From contig NZ_JIAD01000001.1 in assembly GCF_000688015.1 (NCBI RefSeq), positions 1,116,001 to 1,180,000 of the forward strand: a stretch of DNA of 64,000 nucleotides, in the 5' to 3' direction. This stretch comes from Eubacterium sp. AB3007 (lineage in GTDB: Bacteria; Bacillota; Clostridia; Peptostreptococcales; Anaerovoracaceae). Below the pieces are notes generated by a model. That model was given only the letters and a program-made list of their open reading frames with translations, was not told where the DNA came from and ran no database searches. Below, piece by piece: positions 17,063 through 24,506 of the stretch. Position 1 is the first letter of the stretch. The number at the start of each line of letters is the position of its first letter. A program made the position numbers and the translations under genes.

Positions 17063-17848
17063 TTACTCAGCCCAAAAACGCAGGGACAGGCAGGAAAGTC
17101 CTCCATCGATCTTTCTGAATTCAGATGTGTCAACGATCAGAGTCTCATAACCCAGATCCTGTACAGCCTTCAGTACAGAAGGATAGCCTTCCGGAACGAT
17201 GACAGTCTCGTTGACCCAGATGCAGTTGGCGCCGTAAGCTTCCTCTTCCGGAACCTCGACTCTGTTGTATTTCTCGAACACCGGCTTGGTGACGAACTCG
17301 CCGGCAACCAGCATGTTGTTGTGCTCCAGATAGTTTACACCGGTCTTCAGGTGCAGCACCTTCTCCAGAGGAACCTCAACGCATTCCATGCCGTACTTGT
17401 TCAGGATCTCTGTCAGCTGGCGGATACCTTCCTTGTTGGTTCTTGCGGACAGACCTACATAGAAAGTGTCATCTACCATCATGACATCGCCGCCCTCCAG
17501 GGTGCCGGGGTCCTTGATGTACTCGATCTTGTCTTCCGGGAAGAACTTCTTCACGGCATCGATGATCTCGTTCTTCTCACCGTTTCTGGACTCTGCGCCC
17601 GGGTTGGTGATGATGGCGCAAGCTCTGGTGATCAGCGCAGGATCCTCCACAAAGCAAGAGTCCGGATATCTCTCGTCAGCCGGAAGGACGGTGACGTCCA
17701 CACCGCACTTCTTCAGAGCCTCGATGTACGCGTCGTGCTGCTCCAGAGCCTTCTCATAGATAGGCTGTCCCAGCTCCGGTGCGGAAGTGATCCCGTCACA
17801 AACTGCCTTGCACGGTCTTCTGACGATGACATTGTTGAATTTTTTCAT
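17063..17848 (-). CDS. DDAH-family amidinohydrolase (copy 1)
   Basis: A 261-residue guanidino-group-modifying enzyme of the dimethylarginine dimethylaminohydrolase family. The catalytic triad is visible: Glu near 118 (TLEGGDV), His near 166 (VLHLKTG) and Cys near 253 (GGLSCLSLRF). SCFVEDPA at residues 64-71 is the substrate-binding loop. DDAH converts mono- or dimethylarginine to citrulline and an amine; other family members act on arginine itself. It is 22 bases downstream of a paralogue and 83 bases upstream of arcD, clearly one transcription unit. GGGAGG ribosome binding site. Confidence 0.85.
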   Translation of the reverse strand: MKKFNNVIVRRPCKAVCDGITSAPELGQPIYEKALEQHDAYIEALKKCGVDVTVLPADERYPDSCFVEDPALITRACAIITNPGAESRNGEKNEIIDAVKKFFPEDKIEYIKDPGTLEGGDVMMVDDTFYVGLSARTNKEGIRQLTEILNKYGMECVEVPLEKVLHLKTGVNYLEHNNMLVAGEFVTKPVFEKYNRVEVPEEEAYGANCIWVNETVIVPEGYPSVLKAVQDLGYETLIVDTSEFRKIDGGLSCLSLRFWAE

Positions 17849-17870
17849 GATAAAAACCTCCCTAGTTGCA

Positions 17871-18644
17871 TTAGAATCTAAGAGACAGGCAGGTGAGACT
17901 GCCGTCGATCAGACGAAATTCATTGGTATCCATCAGTTTGATGGGATAGCCCAGTTTCTCGATCAGGGCTGCGGTCTTGGGGAACCCTTTGGGAACCAGC
18001 ACCGTACCATTGATGTTCATGCTGTTGATAGCGTACAGCTCATCCTGATCGATGACGTAGCGCTCATACTCCGCAAAGGCCGGCTGCTCGTTCATGGCGG
18101 CGGAAACCAGCATCTGTCCATTGTCCAGGTAAATCACAAAATCCTTCAGATGCAGTCCCTCGGTCACAGGAACCGCTGTAGCTTCGTATCCGAACTGGCC
18201 AACGATCTCTGCGAACTGACGGAAAGCCTCTTCGTTGGTCCTGTCGGACATCCCGACGTAGAAGTGCCTGTCCACCAGCATAACATCGCCACCCTCCATG
18301 GTGCCCGGTGCCTCGATGTGGAAAACTCTGTCCTCCTCATAGAATCTCTTCAGGACCTCCTCCATCTCGATCTTTTCATCTCTTCTGGAGTCGGTGGCAG
18401 GGTTGGTAACGATGGCACACTCTTCCATAACGACCGCAGGATCCTCCACAAAGCAGGAATCCGGAAAACGTTCGTCCCCTTCCAGTACGGTCACATCCAG
18501 GCCCAGACCCTTCAGCGTCTCCACGTACGCTGCGTGCTGGGCGATGGCTGCCTCGTAATCCGGCTTACCCTCACCAAACATGGCAGTAGAAATCCCATCG
18601 ATCAAAGCCCTGCAGGGTTTTCTGGTAATCGCTCTTGTAAACAT
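17871..18644 (-). CDS. DDAH-family amidinohydrolase (copy 2)
   Basis: A 257-residue paralogue of the next gene with the same triad: Glu near 117 (TMEGGDV), His near 165 (LHLKD) and Cys near 252 (GSLTCLSLRF). The two differ at many positions, including around the active site (ERYPDSCF versus ERFPDSCF; EFRKIDGG versus EFRLIDGS). They may therefore have different substrates or be co-assembled. It is the first gene after the arcBAC terminator and has its own promoter. The citrulline formed would be used by ArcB. Excellent AAGGAGG ribosome binding site. Confidence 0.85.
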   Translation of the reverse strand: MFTRAITRKPCRALIDGISTAMFGEGKPDYEAAIAQHAAYVETLKGLGLDVTVLEGDERFPDSCFVEDPAVVMEECAIVTNPATDSRRDEKIEMEEVLKRFYEEDRVFHIEAPGTMEGGDVMLVDRHFYVGMSDRTNEEAFRQFAEIVGQFGYEATAVPVTEGLHLKDFVIYLDNGQMLVSAAMNEQPAFAEYERYVIDQDELYAINSMNINGTVLVPKGFPKTAALIEKLGYPIKLMDTNEFRLIDGSLTCLSLRF

Positions 18645-18716
18645 GCTCGATACCTCCTTGTATCCTCGTTATGTGCTTGCCGGTGAACCGGTCATTTTTC
18701 ACTAATATTTGTATAT

Positions 18717-18745
18717 AATATATAATATATTTAAAAGCCCGTCAA
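18717..18745 (-). promoter_or_regulatory. Promoter of the ddah-ddah-arcD-orr unit
   Basis: TTGACG, a 17-base spacer and TATATT on the minus strand, 73 bases before the start codon. The spacer is very AT-rich. It separates this unit from the arcBAC unit upstream. Confidence 0.75.
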
Positions 18746-18809
18746 GGGAATATCTATAAGGAAACACGAAAAAAGCATCATCACCAACCCCTCTTCGCAG
18801 TAAAGAAAT

Positions 18810-18839
18810 GGCGGCAACACTGTATGCCTTGTTGCCGCC
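18810..18839 (-). terminator. Terminator after arcC
   Basis: A nine-base-pair stem GGCGGCAAC / GTTGCCGCC with a 12-base loop begins 24 bases after the arcC stop. On the minus strand ATTTCTTT follows. It marks the end of the arcB-arcA-arcC unit. Confidence 0.75.
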
Positions 18840-18862
18840 GTTGTCATTATAAGAGTATTCAG

Positions 18863-19807
18863 TTATGCGAAGGTGATCGTAGTACCGGTCTTCCCTTCCA
18901 GAGCTTCTACAGCTTTGTCAAGAGAGGTGATGATCGCCTTCTTGTTCGGGTACTTTCTGACGAACTTCATGGCAGCCTCTACCTTCGGCAGCATGCTTCC
19001 CGGGGCGAACTGTCCCTCCTCGATGTAGCGGGCAGCGTCCTCCAGTGTCAGGTTGGACAGGTTCTCCTGGTTGGGCTTGTTGAAGTTGATGGCGACCTTC
19101 TCCACCTCAGTGAGGATCATGAGAACATCTGCTTCGACCTTCTCGGCCAGCAGCTCAGCACCGAAGTCCTTGTCGATCACGGCTGCGATGCCCTCCAGGG
19201 TACCATCCGGGTTCTCAACGACCGGGATGCCGCCTCCGCCGACGGAAACGGTGATGGTGGAAGGCCACAGCTTGCGGATCGCATCGATTTCAACGATCTT
19301 ACGCGGCATGGGGGAAGGAACCACTCTTCTCCAGCCTCTTCCGGCATCTTCCTTCATGGTGTAGCCCTTCTCCTCCTGCAGAACCTTAGCTTCTTCCTCG
19401 GTATAGAAAGGACCGATGGGCTTGGTGGGGTTCTGGAAAGCAGGGTCCTGCTTCTCGACCACGACCTGGGTCACGATGGTGGCCACCGGGACGTTTCTGT
19501 TGCGCTTGGACAGGGCGTATTTCAGGGCCTCCTGAATGTGATAGCCGATGTAGCCCTGAGACATAGCACCGCAGACGTCGAAAGGCATCGCCGGAGTCAC
19601 GTCCTTGGCGGTCTCGGAAGCCAGCAGGATGCGGCCAACCTGAGGACCGTTGCCGTGAACGATACCGATCTCATAGCCCTTCTCGCTGATGTCAGCCAGA
19701 TGTTCACAGGTTTTCTTTACTACGTTAAGCTGGGCTTCTGCGGTAGCCTCGCCCTTACCGGACTGCAGCGCATTTCCGCCCAGTGCGATTACGATTTTCT
19801 CTGCCAT
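18863..19807 (-). CDS. arcC: Carbamate kinase
   Basis: A 314-residue kinase that transfers phosphate from carbamoyl phosphate to ADP, the ATP-yielding last step of the arginine deiminase pathway. It opens with KIVIALGGNALQ and contains VVPSPMPRKIVE, SVGGGGIPVVE and VIDKDFGAELLAEKV, all typical of the family. A longer frame starts at 19828, but GGAGAAG six bases before ATG 19807 marks the true start and gives the usual length. It is the third gene of arcBAC, 90 bases after arcA copy 2. Confidence 0.95.
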   Translation of the reverse strand: MAEKIVIALGGNALQSGKGEATAEAQLNVVKKTCEHLADISEKGYEIGIVHGNGPQVGRILLASETAKDVTPAMPFDVCGAMSQGYIGYHIQEALKYALSKRNRNVPVATIVTQVVVEKQDPAFQNPTKPIGPFYTEEEAKVLQEEKGYTMKEDAGRGWRRVVPSPMPRKIVEIDAIRKLWPSTITVSVGGGGIPVVENPDGTLEGIAAVIDKDFGAELLAEKVEADVLMILTEVEKVAINFNKPNQENLSNLTLEDAARYIEEGQFAPGSMLPKVEAAMKFVRKYPNKKAIITSLDKAVEALEGKTGTTITFA

Positions 19808-19854
19808 TGTTTCTTCTCCATTTCTCATCTAATAGTAGGGATTTCCGTAAGTAT

Positions 19855-19879
19855 CCCTCGCTGCAAAAGACAGCGAGGG
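19855..19879 (-). promoter_or_regulatory. Intra-operon hairpin between arcA copy 2 and arcC
   Basis: CCCTCGCTG / CAGCGAGGG with a seven-base loop. No U-tract follows, so it is probably a processing or stability element that sets the arcA:arcC ratio. A smaller hairpin (GCAGAA / TTCTGC at 21140-21155) lies in the same position between arcB and arcA. Confidence 0.5.
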
Positions 19880-19897
19880 GAAGGCTTTGTGCACGTA

Positions 19898-21118
19898 TTA
19901 CAGGTCGTCTCTGTTGACCGGACAGCTCATGCAGCGCGGGCCGCCTCTTCCTCTGGAGAGTTCTGCGCTGGGGATGGTCAGGACCTTGATGCCCTTCTTG
20001 TCCAGCAGATCGTTGGTCACGTAGTTACGCTCGTAGGTGATGACAGTGGCTGGTGCGATGCAAAGGGTGTTGGAACCATCGTTCCACTGCTCTCTCTGTG
20101 CAGCCATAAAGTCATCGCCTCCGCAGCGGATCAGATCTACAGCAGGTACGTTCAATACCCTTGCCAGCAGACGATCAAGCTGGTCAGTAACAGACTCAAA
20201 TCTCGGTTTCCCGTCCGGTCCCAGTGTGATCTCGAACAGCTGAAGCGGTCCTTCGATCTCCGGGTGGATGGTGAACTTGTCAAAGTCAACCATGGTAAAT
20301 ACGGTATCCAGGTGCATGAATGCTCTGCTCTTGGGAATATCGAACACCAGCACTCTCTTGAAGGTGGACTTGTGCAGCAGGTTCTCCGCCAGCTTCTCGA
20401 TGCCGATGGCGGTGGTTCTCTGGGACAGGCCGATGGCCACGGTCTCAGCGTTCAGGACCAGAACGTCTCCGCCCTCGATGGAAGCGGGATCGTTGTAGTC
20501 GTACCACTGCTGGGTTCCTTCTGGAGCGAAGTCCTTGTTGTATTTCAGCATGTACTGAAGCAGCAGGCACTCGCGTCTCCTGGTAGCGGTGCTCATATGG
20601 TGTACATTCAGACCGTTGCCTACACAGGCACCGGGATCTCTGGTGAAGTACAGGTTCGGCATAGGATCCATGTAGAACGGATATGCCGAAGAGATCATGT
20701 CTGCCAGGTTGGTGGAAGCCACGTTCTCAATATCTGTCTTGCGGACACCGGCGATGATCTTGGCGACCATTTCCTCGGCCGGCATCTCGAACAGATAGTT
20801 AAAGATGGCCTCTCTGACCGCCTGGGAGTTCAGATTGCTCTCATCCAGAATGTCGTTCAGGAATGCTTTCTTGACCTGCGGGTCTGCGATGGCCTTTGCG
20901 GTCTCTTCTACATAGTAGACGACCTCTACGCCATTCTCTCTCAGCACTTCCGCGAAGCGGTCGTGCTCCTTCTGCGCAACCTCCAGGAACGGGATGTCGT
21001 CGAACAGAAGTCTCTCGAAGTTGTCAGGTACCAGACCTTCCACTTCCTTGCCAATGCGATGCAGCAAAACCTTGTTCAGTTTGCCGATTTCTGAATAGTT
21101 ATGGATTCCGGGATACAT
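19898..21118 (-). CDS. arcA: Arginine deiminase (copy 2, operon copy)
   Basis: A 406-residue arginine deiminase with the same signatures as copy 1: NLYFTRDPG, the MHLDTVFTMVD stretch, RCGGDDFMAAQREQW and SRGRGGPRCMSCP with the catalytic cysteine near 396. It is clearly diverged from the copy at 2.9-4.1 kb while keeping all key residues. It sits between arcB and arcC, the usual place for the catabolic enzyme. A good GGAGG precedes ATG 21118. Copy 2 probably supplies the bulk flux and copy 1 a separately controlled activity such as acid or ammonia response; the latter is inference. Confidence 0.95.
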   Translation of the reverse strand: MYPGIHNYSEIGKLNKVLLHRIGKEVEGLVPDNFERLLFDDIPFLEVAQKEHDRFAEVLRENGVEVVYYVEETAKAIADPQVKKAFLNDILDESNLNSQAVREAIFNYLFEMPAEEMVAKIIAGVRKTDIENVASTNLADMISSAYPFYMDPMPNLYFTRDPGACVGNGLNVHHMSTATRRRECLLLQYMLKYNKDFAPEGTQQWYDYNDPASIEGGDVLVLNAETVAIGLSQRTTAIGIEKLAENLLHKSTFKRVLVFDIPKSRAFMHLDTVFTMVDFDKFTIHPEIEGPLQLFEITLGPDGKPRFESVTDQLDRLLARVLNVPAVDLIRCGGDDFMAAQREQWNDGSNTLCIAPATVITYERNYVTNDLLDKKGIKVLTIPSAELSRGRGGPRCMSCPVNRDDL

Positions 21119-21176
21119 AATAATCCTCCTTGCTTGCCTGCAGAAAACCTTCTGCGCAACTTGCGTTTCGATTCGA

Positions 21177-22172
21177 TTAGCCGATGGTGGCTACGATCAC
21201 AGCCTTGATGGTGTGCATTCTGTTCTCAGCCTCGTCGAATACCACACTGTTTCTGCTCAGGAATACCTCATCGGTGACCTCGCGGATGTCATAGCCCTGC
21301 TCTTTCTGCTCTGATGCCATGGTGGTGTCGAAATCATGGAAGGAAGGCAGGCAGTGCAGGAACAGGCAATCCGGGTTGCCGGTCGCCTCGATCATCTCTC
21401 TGGTGACCTTGAACGGGGTCAGCAGTCTGACTCTCTCAGGAATCTCAGCCTCTTCGCCCATGGAAGCCCAAACGTCTGCGTAGATAGCATCTGCGCCCTT
21501 CAGGCACTCAGGATCGCTGCTAATCTCGATGCATCCGCCGTTCTCCTCAGCGATGGCACGAGCAGCCTCCACCTTCTCCATGTCGATCTCTGCAGCCAGT
21601 TCCTTCGGACCATAAGCCACGTAGTGCATGCCCATCTTGGCAGCACCGTACATCCATGCATAGGACATGTTGTTTCTGACGTCTCCGGAGAAGACGATCT
21701 TCACCTTGTTCAGCGGCTTCGCGCAGTGCTCCTCGATGGTGAGCATGTCAGCCAGGATCTGGGTCGGGTGGTCAACGTCGGTCAGGCCGTTCCAGACAGG
21801 AACACCAGCGTTCTCAGCCAGCTCTTCAACAACGCTCTGCTTGAAGCCTCTGTACTCGATTCCATCGTAGAATCTACCCAGAACCTTGGCGGTATCTGCG
21901 ATGGTTTCCTTCTTGCCCATCTGGGAGCTCTTGCTGTCCAGGAAGGTGACACCGGCACCCTCATCCATAGCGGCTACCTCGAACGCGCATCTGGTTCTGG
22001 TGGAAGTCTTCTCAAACAGCAGAACGATGTTCTTGCCCTTCAGCACGTGGTTCACGATACCGGCTCTTTTCTTTGCCTTCAGGTCGTGAGCCAGGTCCAG
22101 CATGTAGCGGATCTCAGCCGGTGTAAAGTCCATGAGTGTCAGAAAATGTCTACCCTTCAGATTAACTGCCAT
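21177..22172 (-). CDS. arcB: Ornithine carbamoyltransferase, catabolic
   Basis: A 331-residue transcarbamoylase with the carbamoyl-phosphate motif STRTR at residues 57-61, DHPTQ near 134 and the ornithine-loop motif HCLPSFHD near 272. As the first gene of an arcBAC unit it is expected to run in the catabolic direction, splitting citrulline into ornithine and carbamoyl phosphate. It has no anabolic arg neighbours. A direct-repeat operator lies about 100 bases upstream, next to the MocR gene. Ribosome binding site AAAGGAGAG. Confidence 0.95.
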   Translation of the reverse strand: MAVNLKGRHFLTLMDFTPAEIRYMLDLAHDLKAKKRAGIVNHVLKGKNIVLLFEKTSTRTRCAFEVAAMDEGAGVTFLDSKSSQMGKKETIADTAKVLGRFYDGIEYRGFKQSVVEELAENAGVPVWNGLTDVDHPTQILADMLTIEEHCAKPLNKVKIVFSGDVRNNMSYAWMYGAAKMGMHYVAYGPKELAAEIDMEKVEAARAIAEENGGCIEISSDPECLKGADAIYADVWASMGEEAEIPERVRLLTPFKVTREMIEATGNPDCLFLHCLPSFHDFDTTMASEQKEQGYDIREVTDEVFLSRNSVVFDEAENRMHTIKAVIVATIG

Positions 22173-22272
22173 AATGAATCTCTCCTTTTCTCATTACAGA
22201 ATGGTTGTAACGTACCTGTATTGCTATCGTTATTGACACTTTTATTCTATATCATTTAGGCAGAAATAAAAA

Positions 22273-22308
22273 GTACCAGTACTCTATTAATTCAAGGTAC
22301 CAGTACTC
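22273..22308 (-). promoter_or_regulatory. Direct-repeat operator, probable MocR site upstream of arcB
   Basis: Two exact copies of GTACCAGTACTC lie at 22273-22284 and 22297-22308, 24 bases apart, so on one face of the helix. Each is followed by a similar AT run (TATTAA, GATTTA). Direct repeats containing TACC-like cores are typical of MocR/GabR regulators. The site lies between the end of the mocR gene and arcB. Confidence 0.65.
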
Positions 22309-22314
22309 GATTTA

Positions 22315-23940
22315 TCAGATATATTCAAAAAGATTCACCGATTCCATATACATCGTCCGAAGGAGCTTTGTGAATCGGTGCACTCCCTCGAGGAGCCACT
22401 CCGTGGACTCATAGGAGTAGTTGAGGCGGACATGATCCCGTCCCGCATTGCGAAGGGGATAGAATACATTCCCTGGGACCACCGCAAGCTTTTCCTTCGC
22501 CGCTCGGCGTACGACCTGCTCCGCATCCAATCCGTCCGGGAGTTTCACCCAGATATAAACACCACCACGAGGTTTGGTATACTCTACACCGATATCCCTA
22601 AGCTCGTCCAGTGCCGCGCACATGATATCCCTGTTCTGCCGGTTGTGGACCACCATCTCATCGATCTTCGCCCGGTACTTCCCATTCTTCAGATATCTGG
22701 CCACCAGTCGCTGGGTGAGCCAGCCGATGGAGATGACCCGAACGGACACCAGATACTGCATGGCATGTATGAGCACCGGGTCTCCCACCACCACCGCCAC
22801 AGATATCCCCGGCACAAACGTGAGCGCGAAAGAATAAATATAGACCACGTTATTATGTTCATCCATGGACTTGAGCGTGGGAAACTCGCTGTCTTCGTAG
22901 TAGAGCTCGGATGCCCCATCCTCCTCGATGATGGGCACCCCAAAACGCGCGGAAACATCCAGCAGGTTTCGACGCCGCTCCACCGTCATGACATTCCCGG
23001 TGGGATCCTGATAACTGGAGTTGACGTAGATAAACTTGGGACGCCTCTTCTCTACGATATCCGCCAGTCCCTCTGTCATCATGCCGTCCCCGTCTACCGG
23101 CATGGTGATGGGGAAGCACCCGGCAAGCTCGATCCCCCGGTACACATCCGGGGAGCACGGCTCCTCGATGATCACGCAGTCGCCTGGTTCCAGCAGCGTT
23201 GTCACGATGAAATCCAGTACCTGGTTGGTCTCCGACAGCACCTGGATCTCGGAGGCCTTGCAACGTATCCCCTTGGTGCGAAGAAATTCTCTGCACTGCT
23301 TACGGAGGTCCGGATCTCCCTGATACGGCGCTGCGTACGCAGGGAGCATCTCACTCTCCTTCAGCAGGTCCGCAATATCCGTAGCCAGTTCCTCCTCGGT
23401 GTACACAAAAGGCGGCATCCCTGCAGAGAAGGAGATCCCCTCTCCTTCATAGAACTTGCTGAAGATGGCATCAAATTCTTCCTTCATGTCCAGGTAGTCA
23501 TCCTTGATCATGTGGCGCCAGTTCACTGGACGGGGACGTGACCTATGTCTCCCGCTTCCTGCTGCACGCACATTGCTGCGGCTCACTTCTTCGCTAGATC
23601 GATCGTGCTCTTCTGCGGGCTCCTCTCCCGAGAAATGTACCTGCTTCCATCCCCTCCGCGGTGCTACCGCCTGGTGGGCGGCGTCTCCCCAGTGATGCTC
23701 CGTCCCTCGCGCCACCATGTAACCGACCCCCTGCCGGGCCACGACCAATTCCATCTCCTCCAGGCAGTGGTACGCCCTGATCACTGTGTTTCGATGCACC
23801 TCAAGCTGCCCTGCCAGTCCTCGCTCCGATGGGAGCACTACACCGTCTGCCAGTTCTCCGTTCAGGATCGCCCGCTTGATAGCGTCCGCGATCTGCCAGT
23901 ACATCGGCTGTCTGCTTTTTCTGTCAATCTTGATCCTCAT
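22315..23940 (-). CDS. MocR-type regulator (GntR HTH fused to aminotransferase fold)
   Basis: A 541-residue regulator. A GntR winged helix occupies about residues 1-75 (LPSERGLAGQLEVHRNTVIRAYHCLEEM). A fold-type-I aminotransferase domain starts near 140, with YVNSSYQDPTGNVM and SFALTFVPGISVAVVVGDP. At the usual PLP-lysine position the visible SFALTFVPG has no lysine, so cofactor binding is doubtful. The linker (about 76-140) is long, charged and rich in Arg, Ser and His, explaining the extra length over the usual 470. It lies immediately upstream of arcB and is the obvious candidate to control the arc genes. The -10 box lies only six bases before its ATG. Confidence 0.85.
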   Translation of the reverse strand: MRIKIDRKSRQPMYWQIADAIKRAILNGELADGVVLPSERGLAGQLEVHRNTVIRAYHCLEEMELVVARQGVGYMVARGTEHHWGDAAHQAVAPRRGWKQVHFSGEEPAEEHDRSSEEVSRSNVRAAGSGRHRSRPRPVNWRHMIKDDYLDMKEEFDAIFSKFYEGEGISFSAGMPPFVYTEEELATDIADLLKESEMLPAYAAPYQGDPDLRKQCREFLRTKGIRCKASEIQVLSETNQVLDFIVTTLLEPGDCVIIEEPCSPDVYRGIELAGCFPITMPVDGDGMMTEGLADIVEKRRPKFIYVNSSYQDPTGNVMTVERRRNLLDVSARFGVPIIEEDGASELYYEDSEFPTLKSMDEHNNVVYIYSFALTFVPGISVAVVVGDPVLIHAMQYLVSVRVISIGWLTQRLVARYLKNGKYRAKIDEMVVHNRQNRDIMCAALDELRDIGVEYTKPRGGVYIWVKLPDGLDAEQVVRRAAKEKLAVVPGNVFYPLRNAGRDHVRLNYSYESTEWLLEGVHRFTKLLRTMYMESVNLFEYI

Positions 23941-23946
23941 ATCGTT

Positions 23947-23955
23947 ATTATACCA
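23947..23955 (-). promoter_or_regulatory. Extended -10 promoter of mocR, leaderless geometry
   Basis: TGGTATAAT on the minus strand, then AACGAT, then the ATG. Transcription normally starts six to eight bases after the -10 box, so the mRNA would begin at or near the start codon. A possible TTGACA lies 19 bases further upstream. No ribosome binding site is present. Confidence 0.6.
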
Positions 23956-23978
23956 CTTCCCAGCCCCAAAGTGTCAAA

Positions 23979-24010
23979 GTGTGTCAAAGGGGACGGTTCT
24001 TTTTGACACA
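23979..24010 (+). repeat. Dispersed GGGGACGG repeat, single arm (locus 2)
   Basis: A single arm (GTGTGTCAAAGGGGACGG then TTCTTTTTGACACA) lies between the divergent mocR and padR genes. A partial GTGTCAAA unit precedes it. No facing arm is present, so it cannot form the large hairpin seen at other loci. Confidence 0.95.
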
Positions 24011-24045
24011 TTTCCTAAACACAAAACCATCCTTTCTTGTTCCAC

Positions 24046-24103
24046 TTGACAATATCGACCATCGATATTATAATGATAGCAGAAAATATCGACCATCGAT
24101 ATT
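24046..24103 (+). promoter_or_regulatory. padR promoter with two palindromic operators
   Basis: A consensus promoter TTGACA (24046-24051), 17-base spacer, TATAAT (24069-24074). The spacer holds AATATCGA-CCA-TCGATATT (24051-24069), an exact palindrome around a three-base centre. An identical copy at 24085-24103 covers the expected transcript start. Both are placed to block RNA polymerase, so PadR probably represses its own transcription. Confidence 0.85.
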
Positions 24104-24119
24104 ATAAGGGGATACCATC

Positions 24120-24443
24120 ATGCCCAAGAAGACTTTTGACAATCTGACGGAGCCTATGTTCTATGTGCTTCTCTGTTTCTACCAGCAGGACATGTGCGGA
24201 GCGGAGATCGCGGCTCGCGTCACAGAACTGACCGCGGGCCGCGTCCGCATCGGACCTGGTACACTCTACACCCTTCTGGGCAGTTTTCAGAAGAACGATC
24301 TGATCCATGAGACCGGACGAACGGGCCGGCGGATCACCTATGCGATAACAGAGAAAGGCAGACAGATCTATCTGAATGAGATCTTTCGTCTGGAGCAGTG
24401 CCTCCGGGATGCAAGGTGTGTCAAAGGGGACGGTTCTTTTTGA
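24120..24443 (+). CDS. PadR-family transcriptional regulator with repeat-encoded tail
   Basis: A 107-residue PadR winged-helix protein (LTEPMFYVLLCFYQQDMCGAE; VRIGPGTLYTLLGSFQKNDLI; GRRITYAITEKGRQIYLNEI). PadR proteins repress transporter or stress genes and respond to ligands. Two palindromes in its promoter suggest autorepression. The last eight codons (CVKGDGSF) and the stop come from a dispersed repeat that starts at 24416, so the native C-terminus has been replaced or extended. It is followed by a DUF2812 protein, the common partner of PadR in Firmicutes. Confidence 0.9.
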   Translation: MPKKTFDNLTEPMFYVLLCFYQQDMCGAEIAARVTELTAGRVRIGPGTLYTLLGSFQKNDLIHETGRTGRRITYAITEKGRQIYLNEIFRLEQCLRDARCVKGDGSF

Positions 24444-24485
24444 CACACCCGAATGTGTCGAAAAGAACCGTCCCCTTTGACACAC
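24416..24485. repeat. Dispersed GGGGACGG repeat, inverted pair (locus 3)
   Basis: Arm 1 at 24416-24448 and an inverted arm 2 at 24454-24485, separated by five bases. Arm 2 has one mismatch (TGTCGAAAAG instead of TGTCAAAAAG). The pair overlaps the padR stop codon and ends 21 bases before the DUF2812 gene, so the strong hairpin could limit read-through between the two. Confidence 0.95.
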
Positions 24486-24506
24486 TTAGGTCAGAAAGGA
24501 TATGGA

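Noticed and set aside
18824-21094. A 756-codon open frame on the plus strand
   Set aside because: It runs antisense to arcC and arcA copy 2, whose families are certain. Its composition is that of a mirrored high-GC frame and no ribosome binding site is present.
22173-22314. T-box leader upstream of arcB
   Set aside because: No T-box core (TGGNACCGCG-like) or terminator; the repeats are exact direct repeats typical of a protein operator.
24453-24506. Upstream start of the DUF2812 protein
   Set aside because: The ATG lies inside the repeat hairpin with no ribosome binding site; ATG 24507 has a good one.
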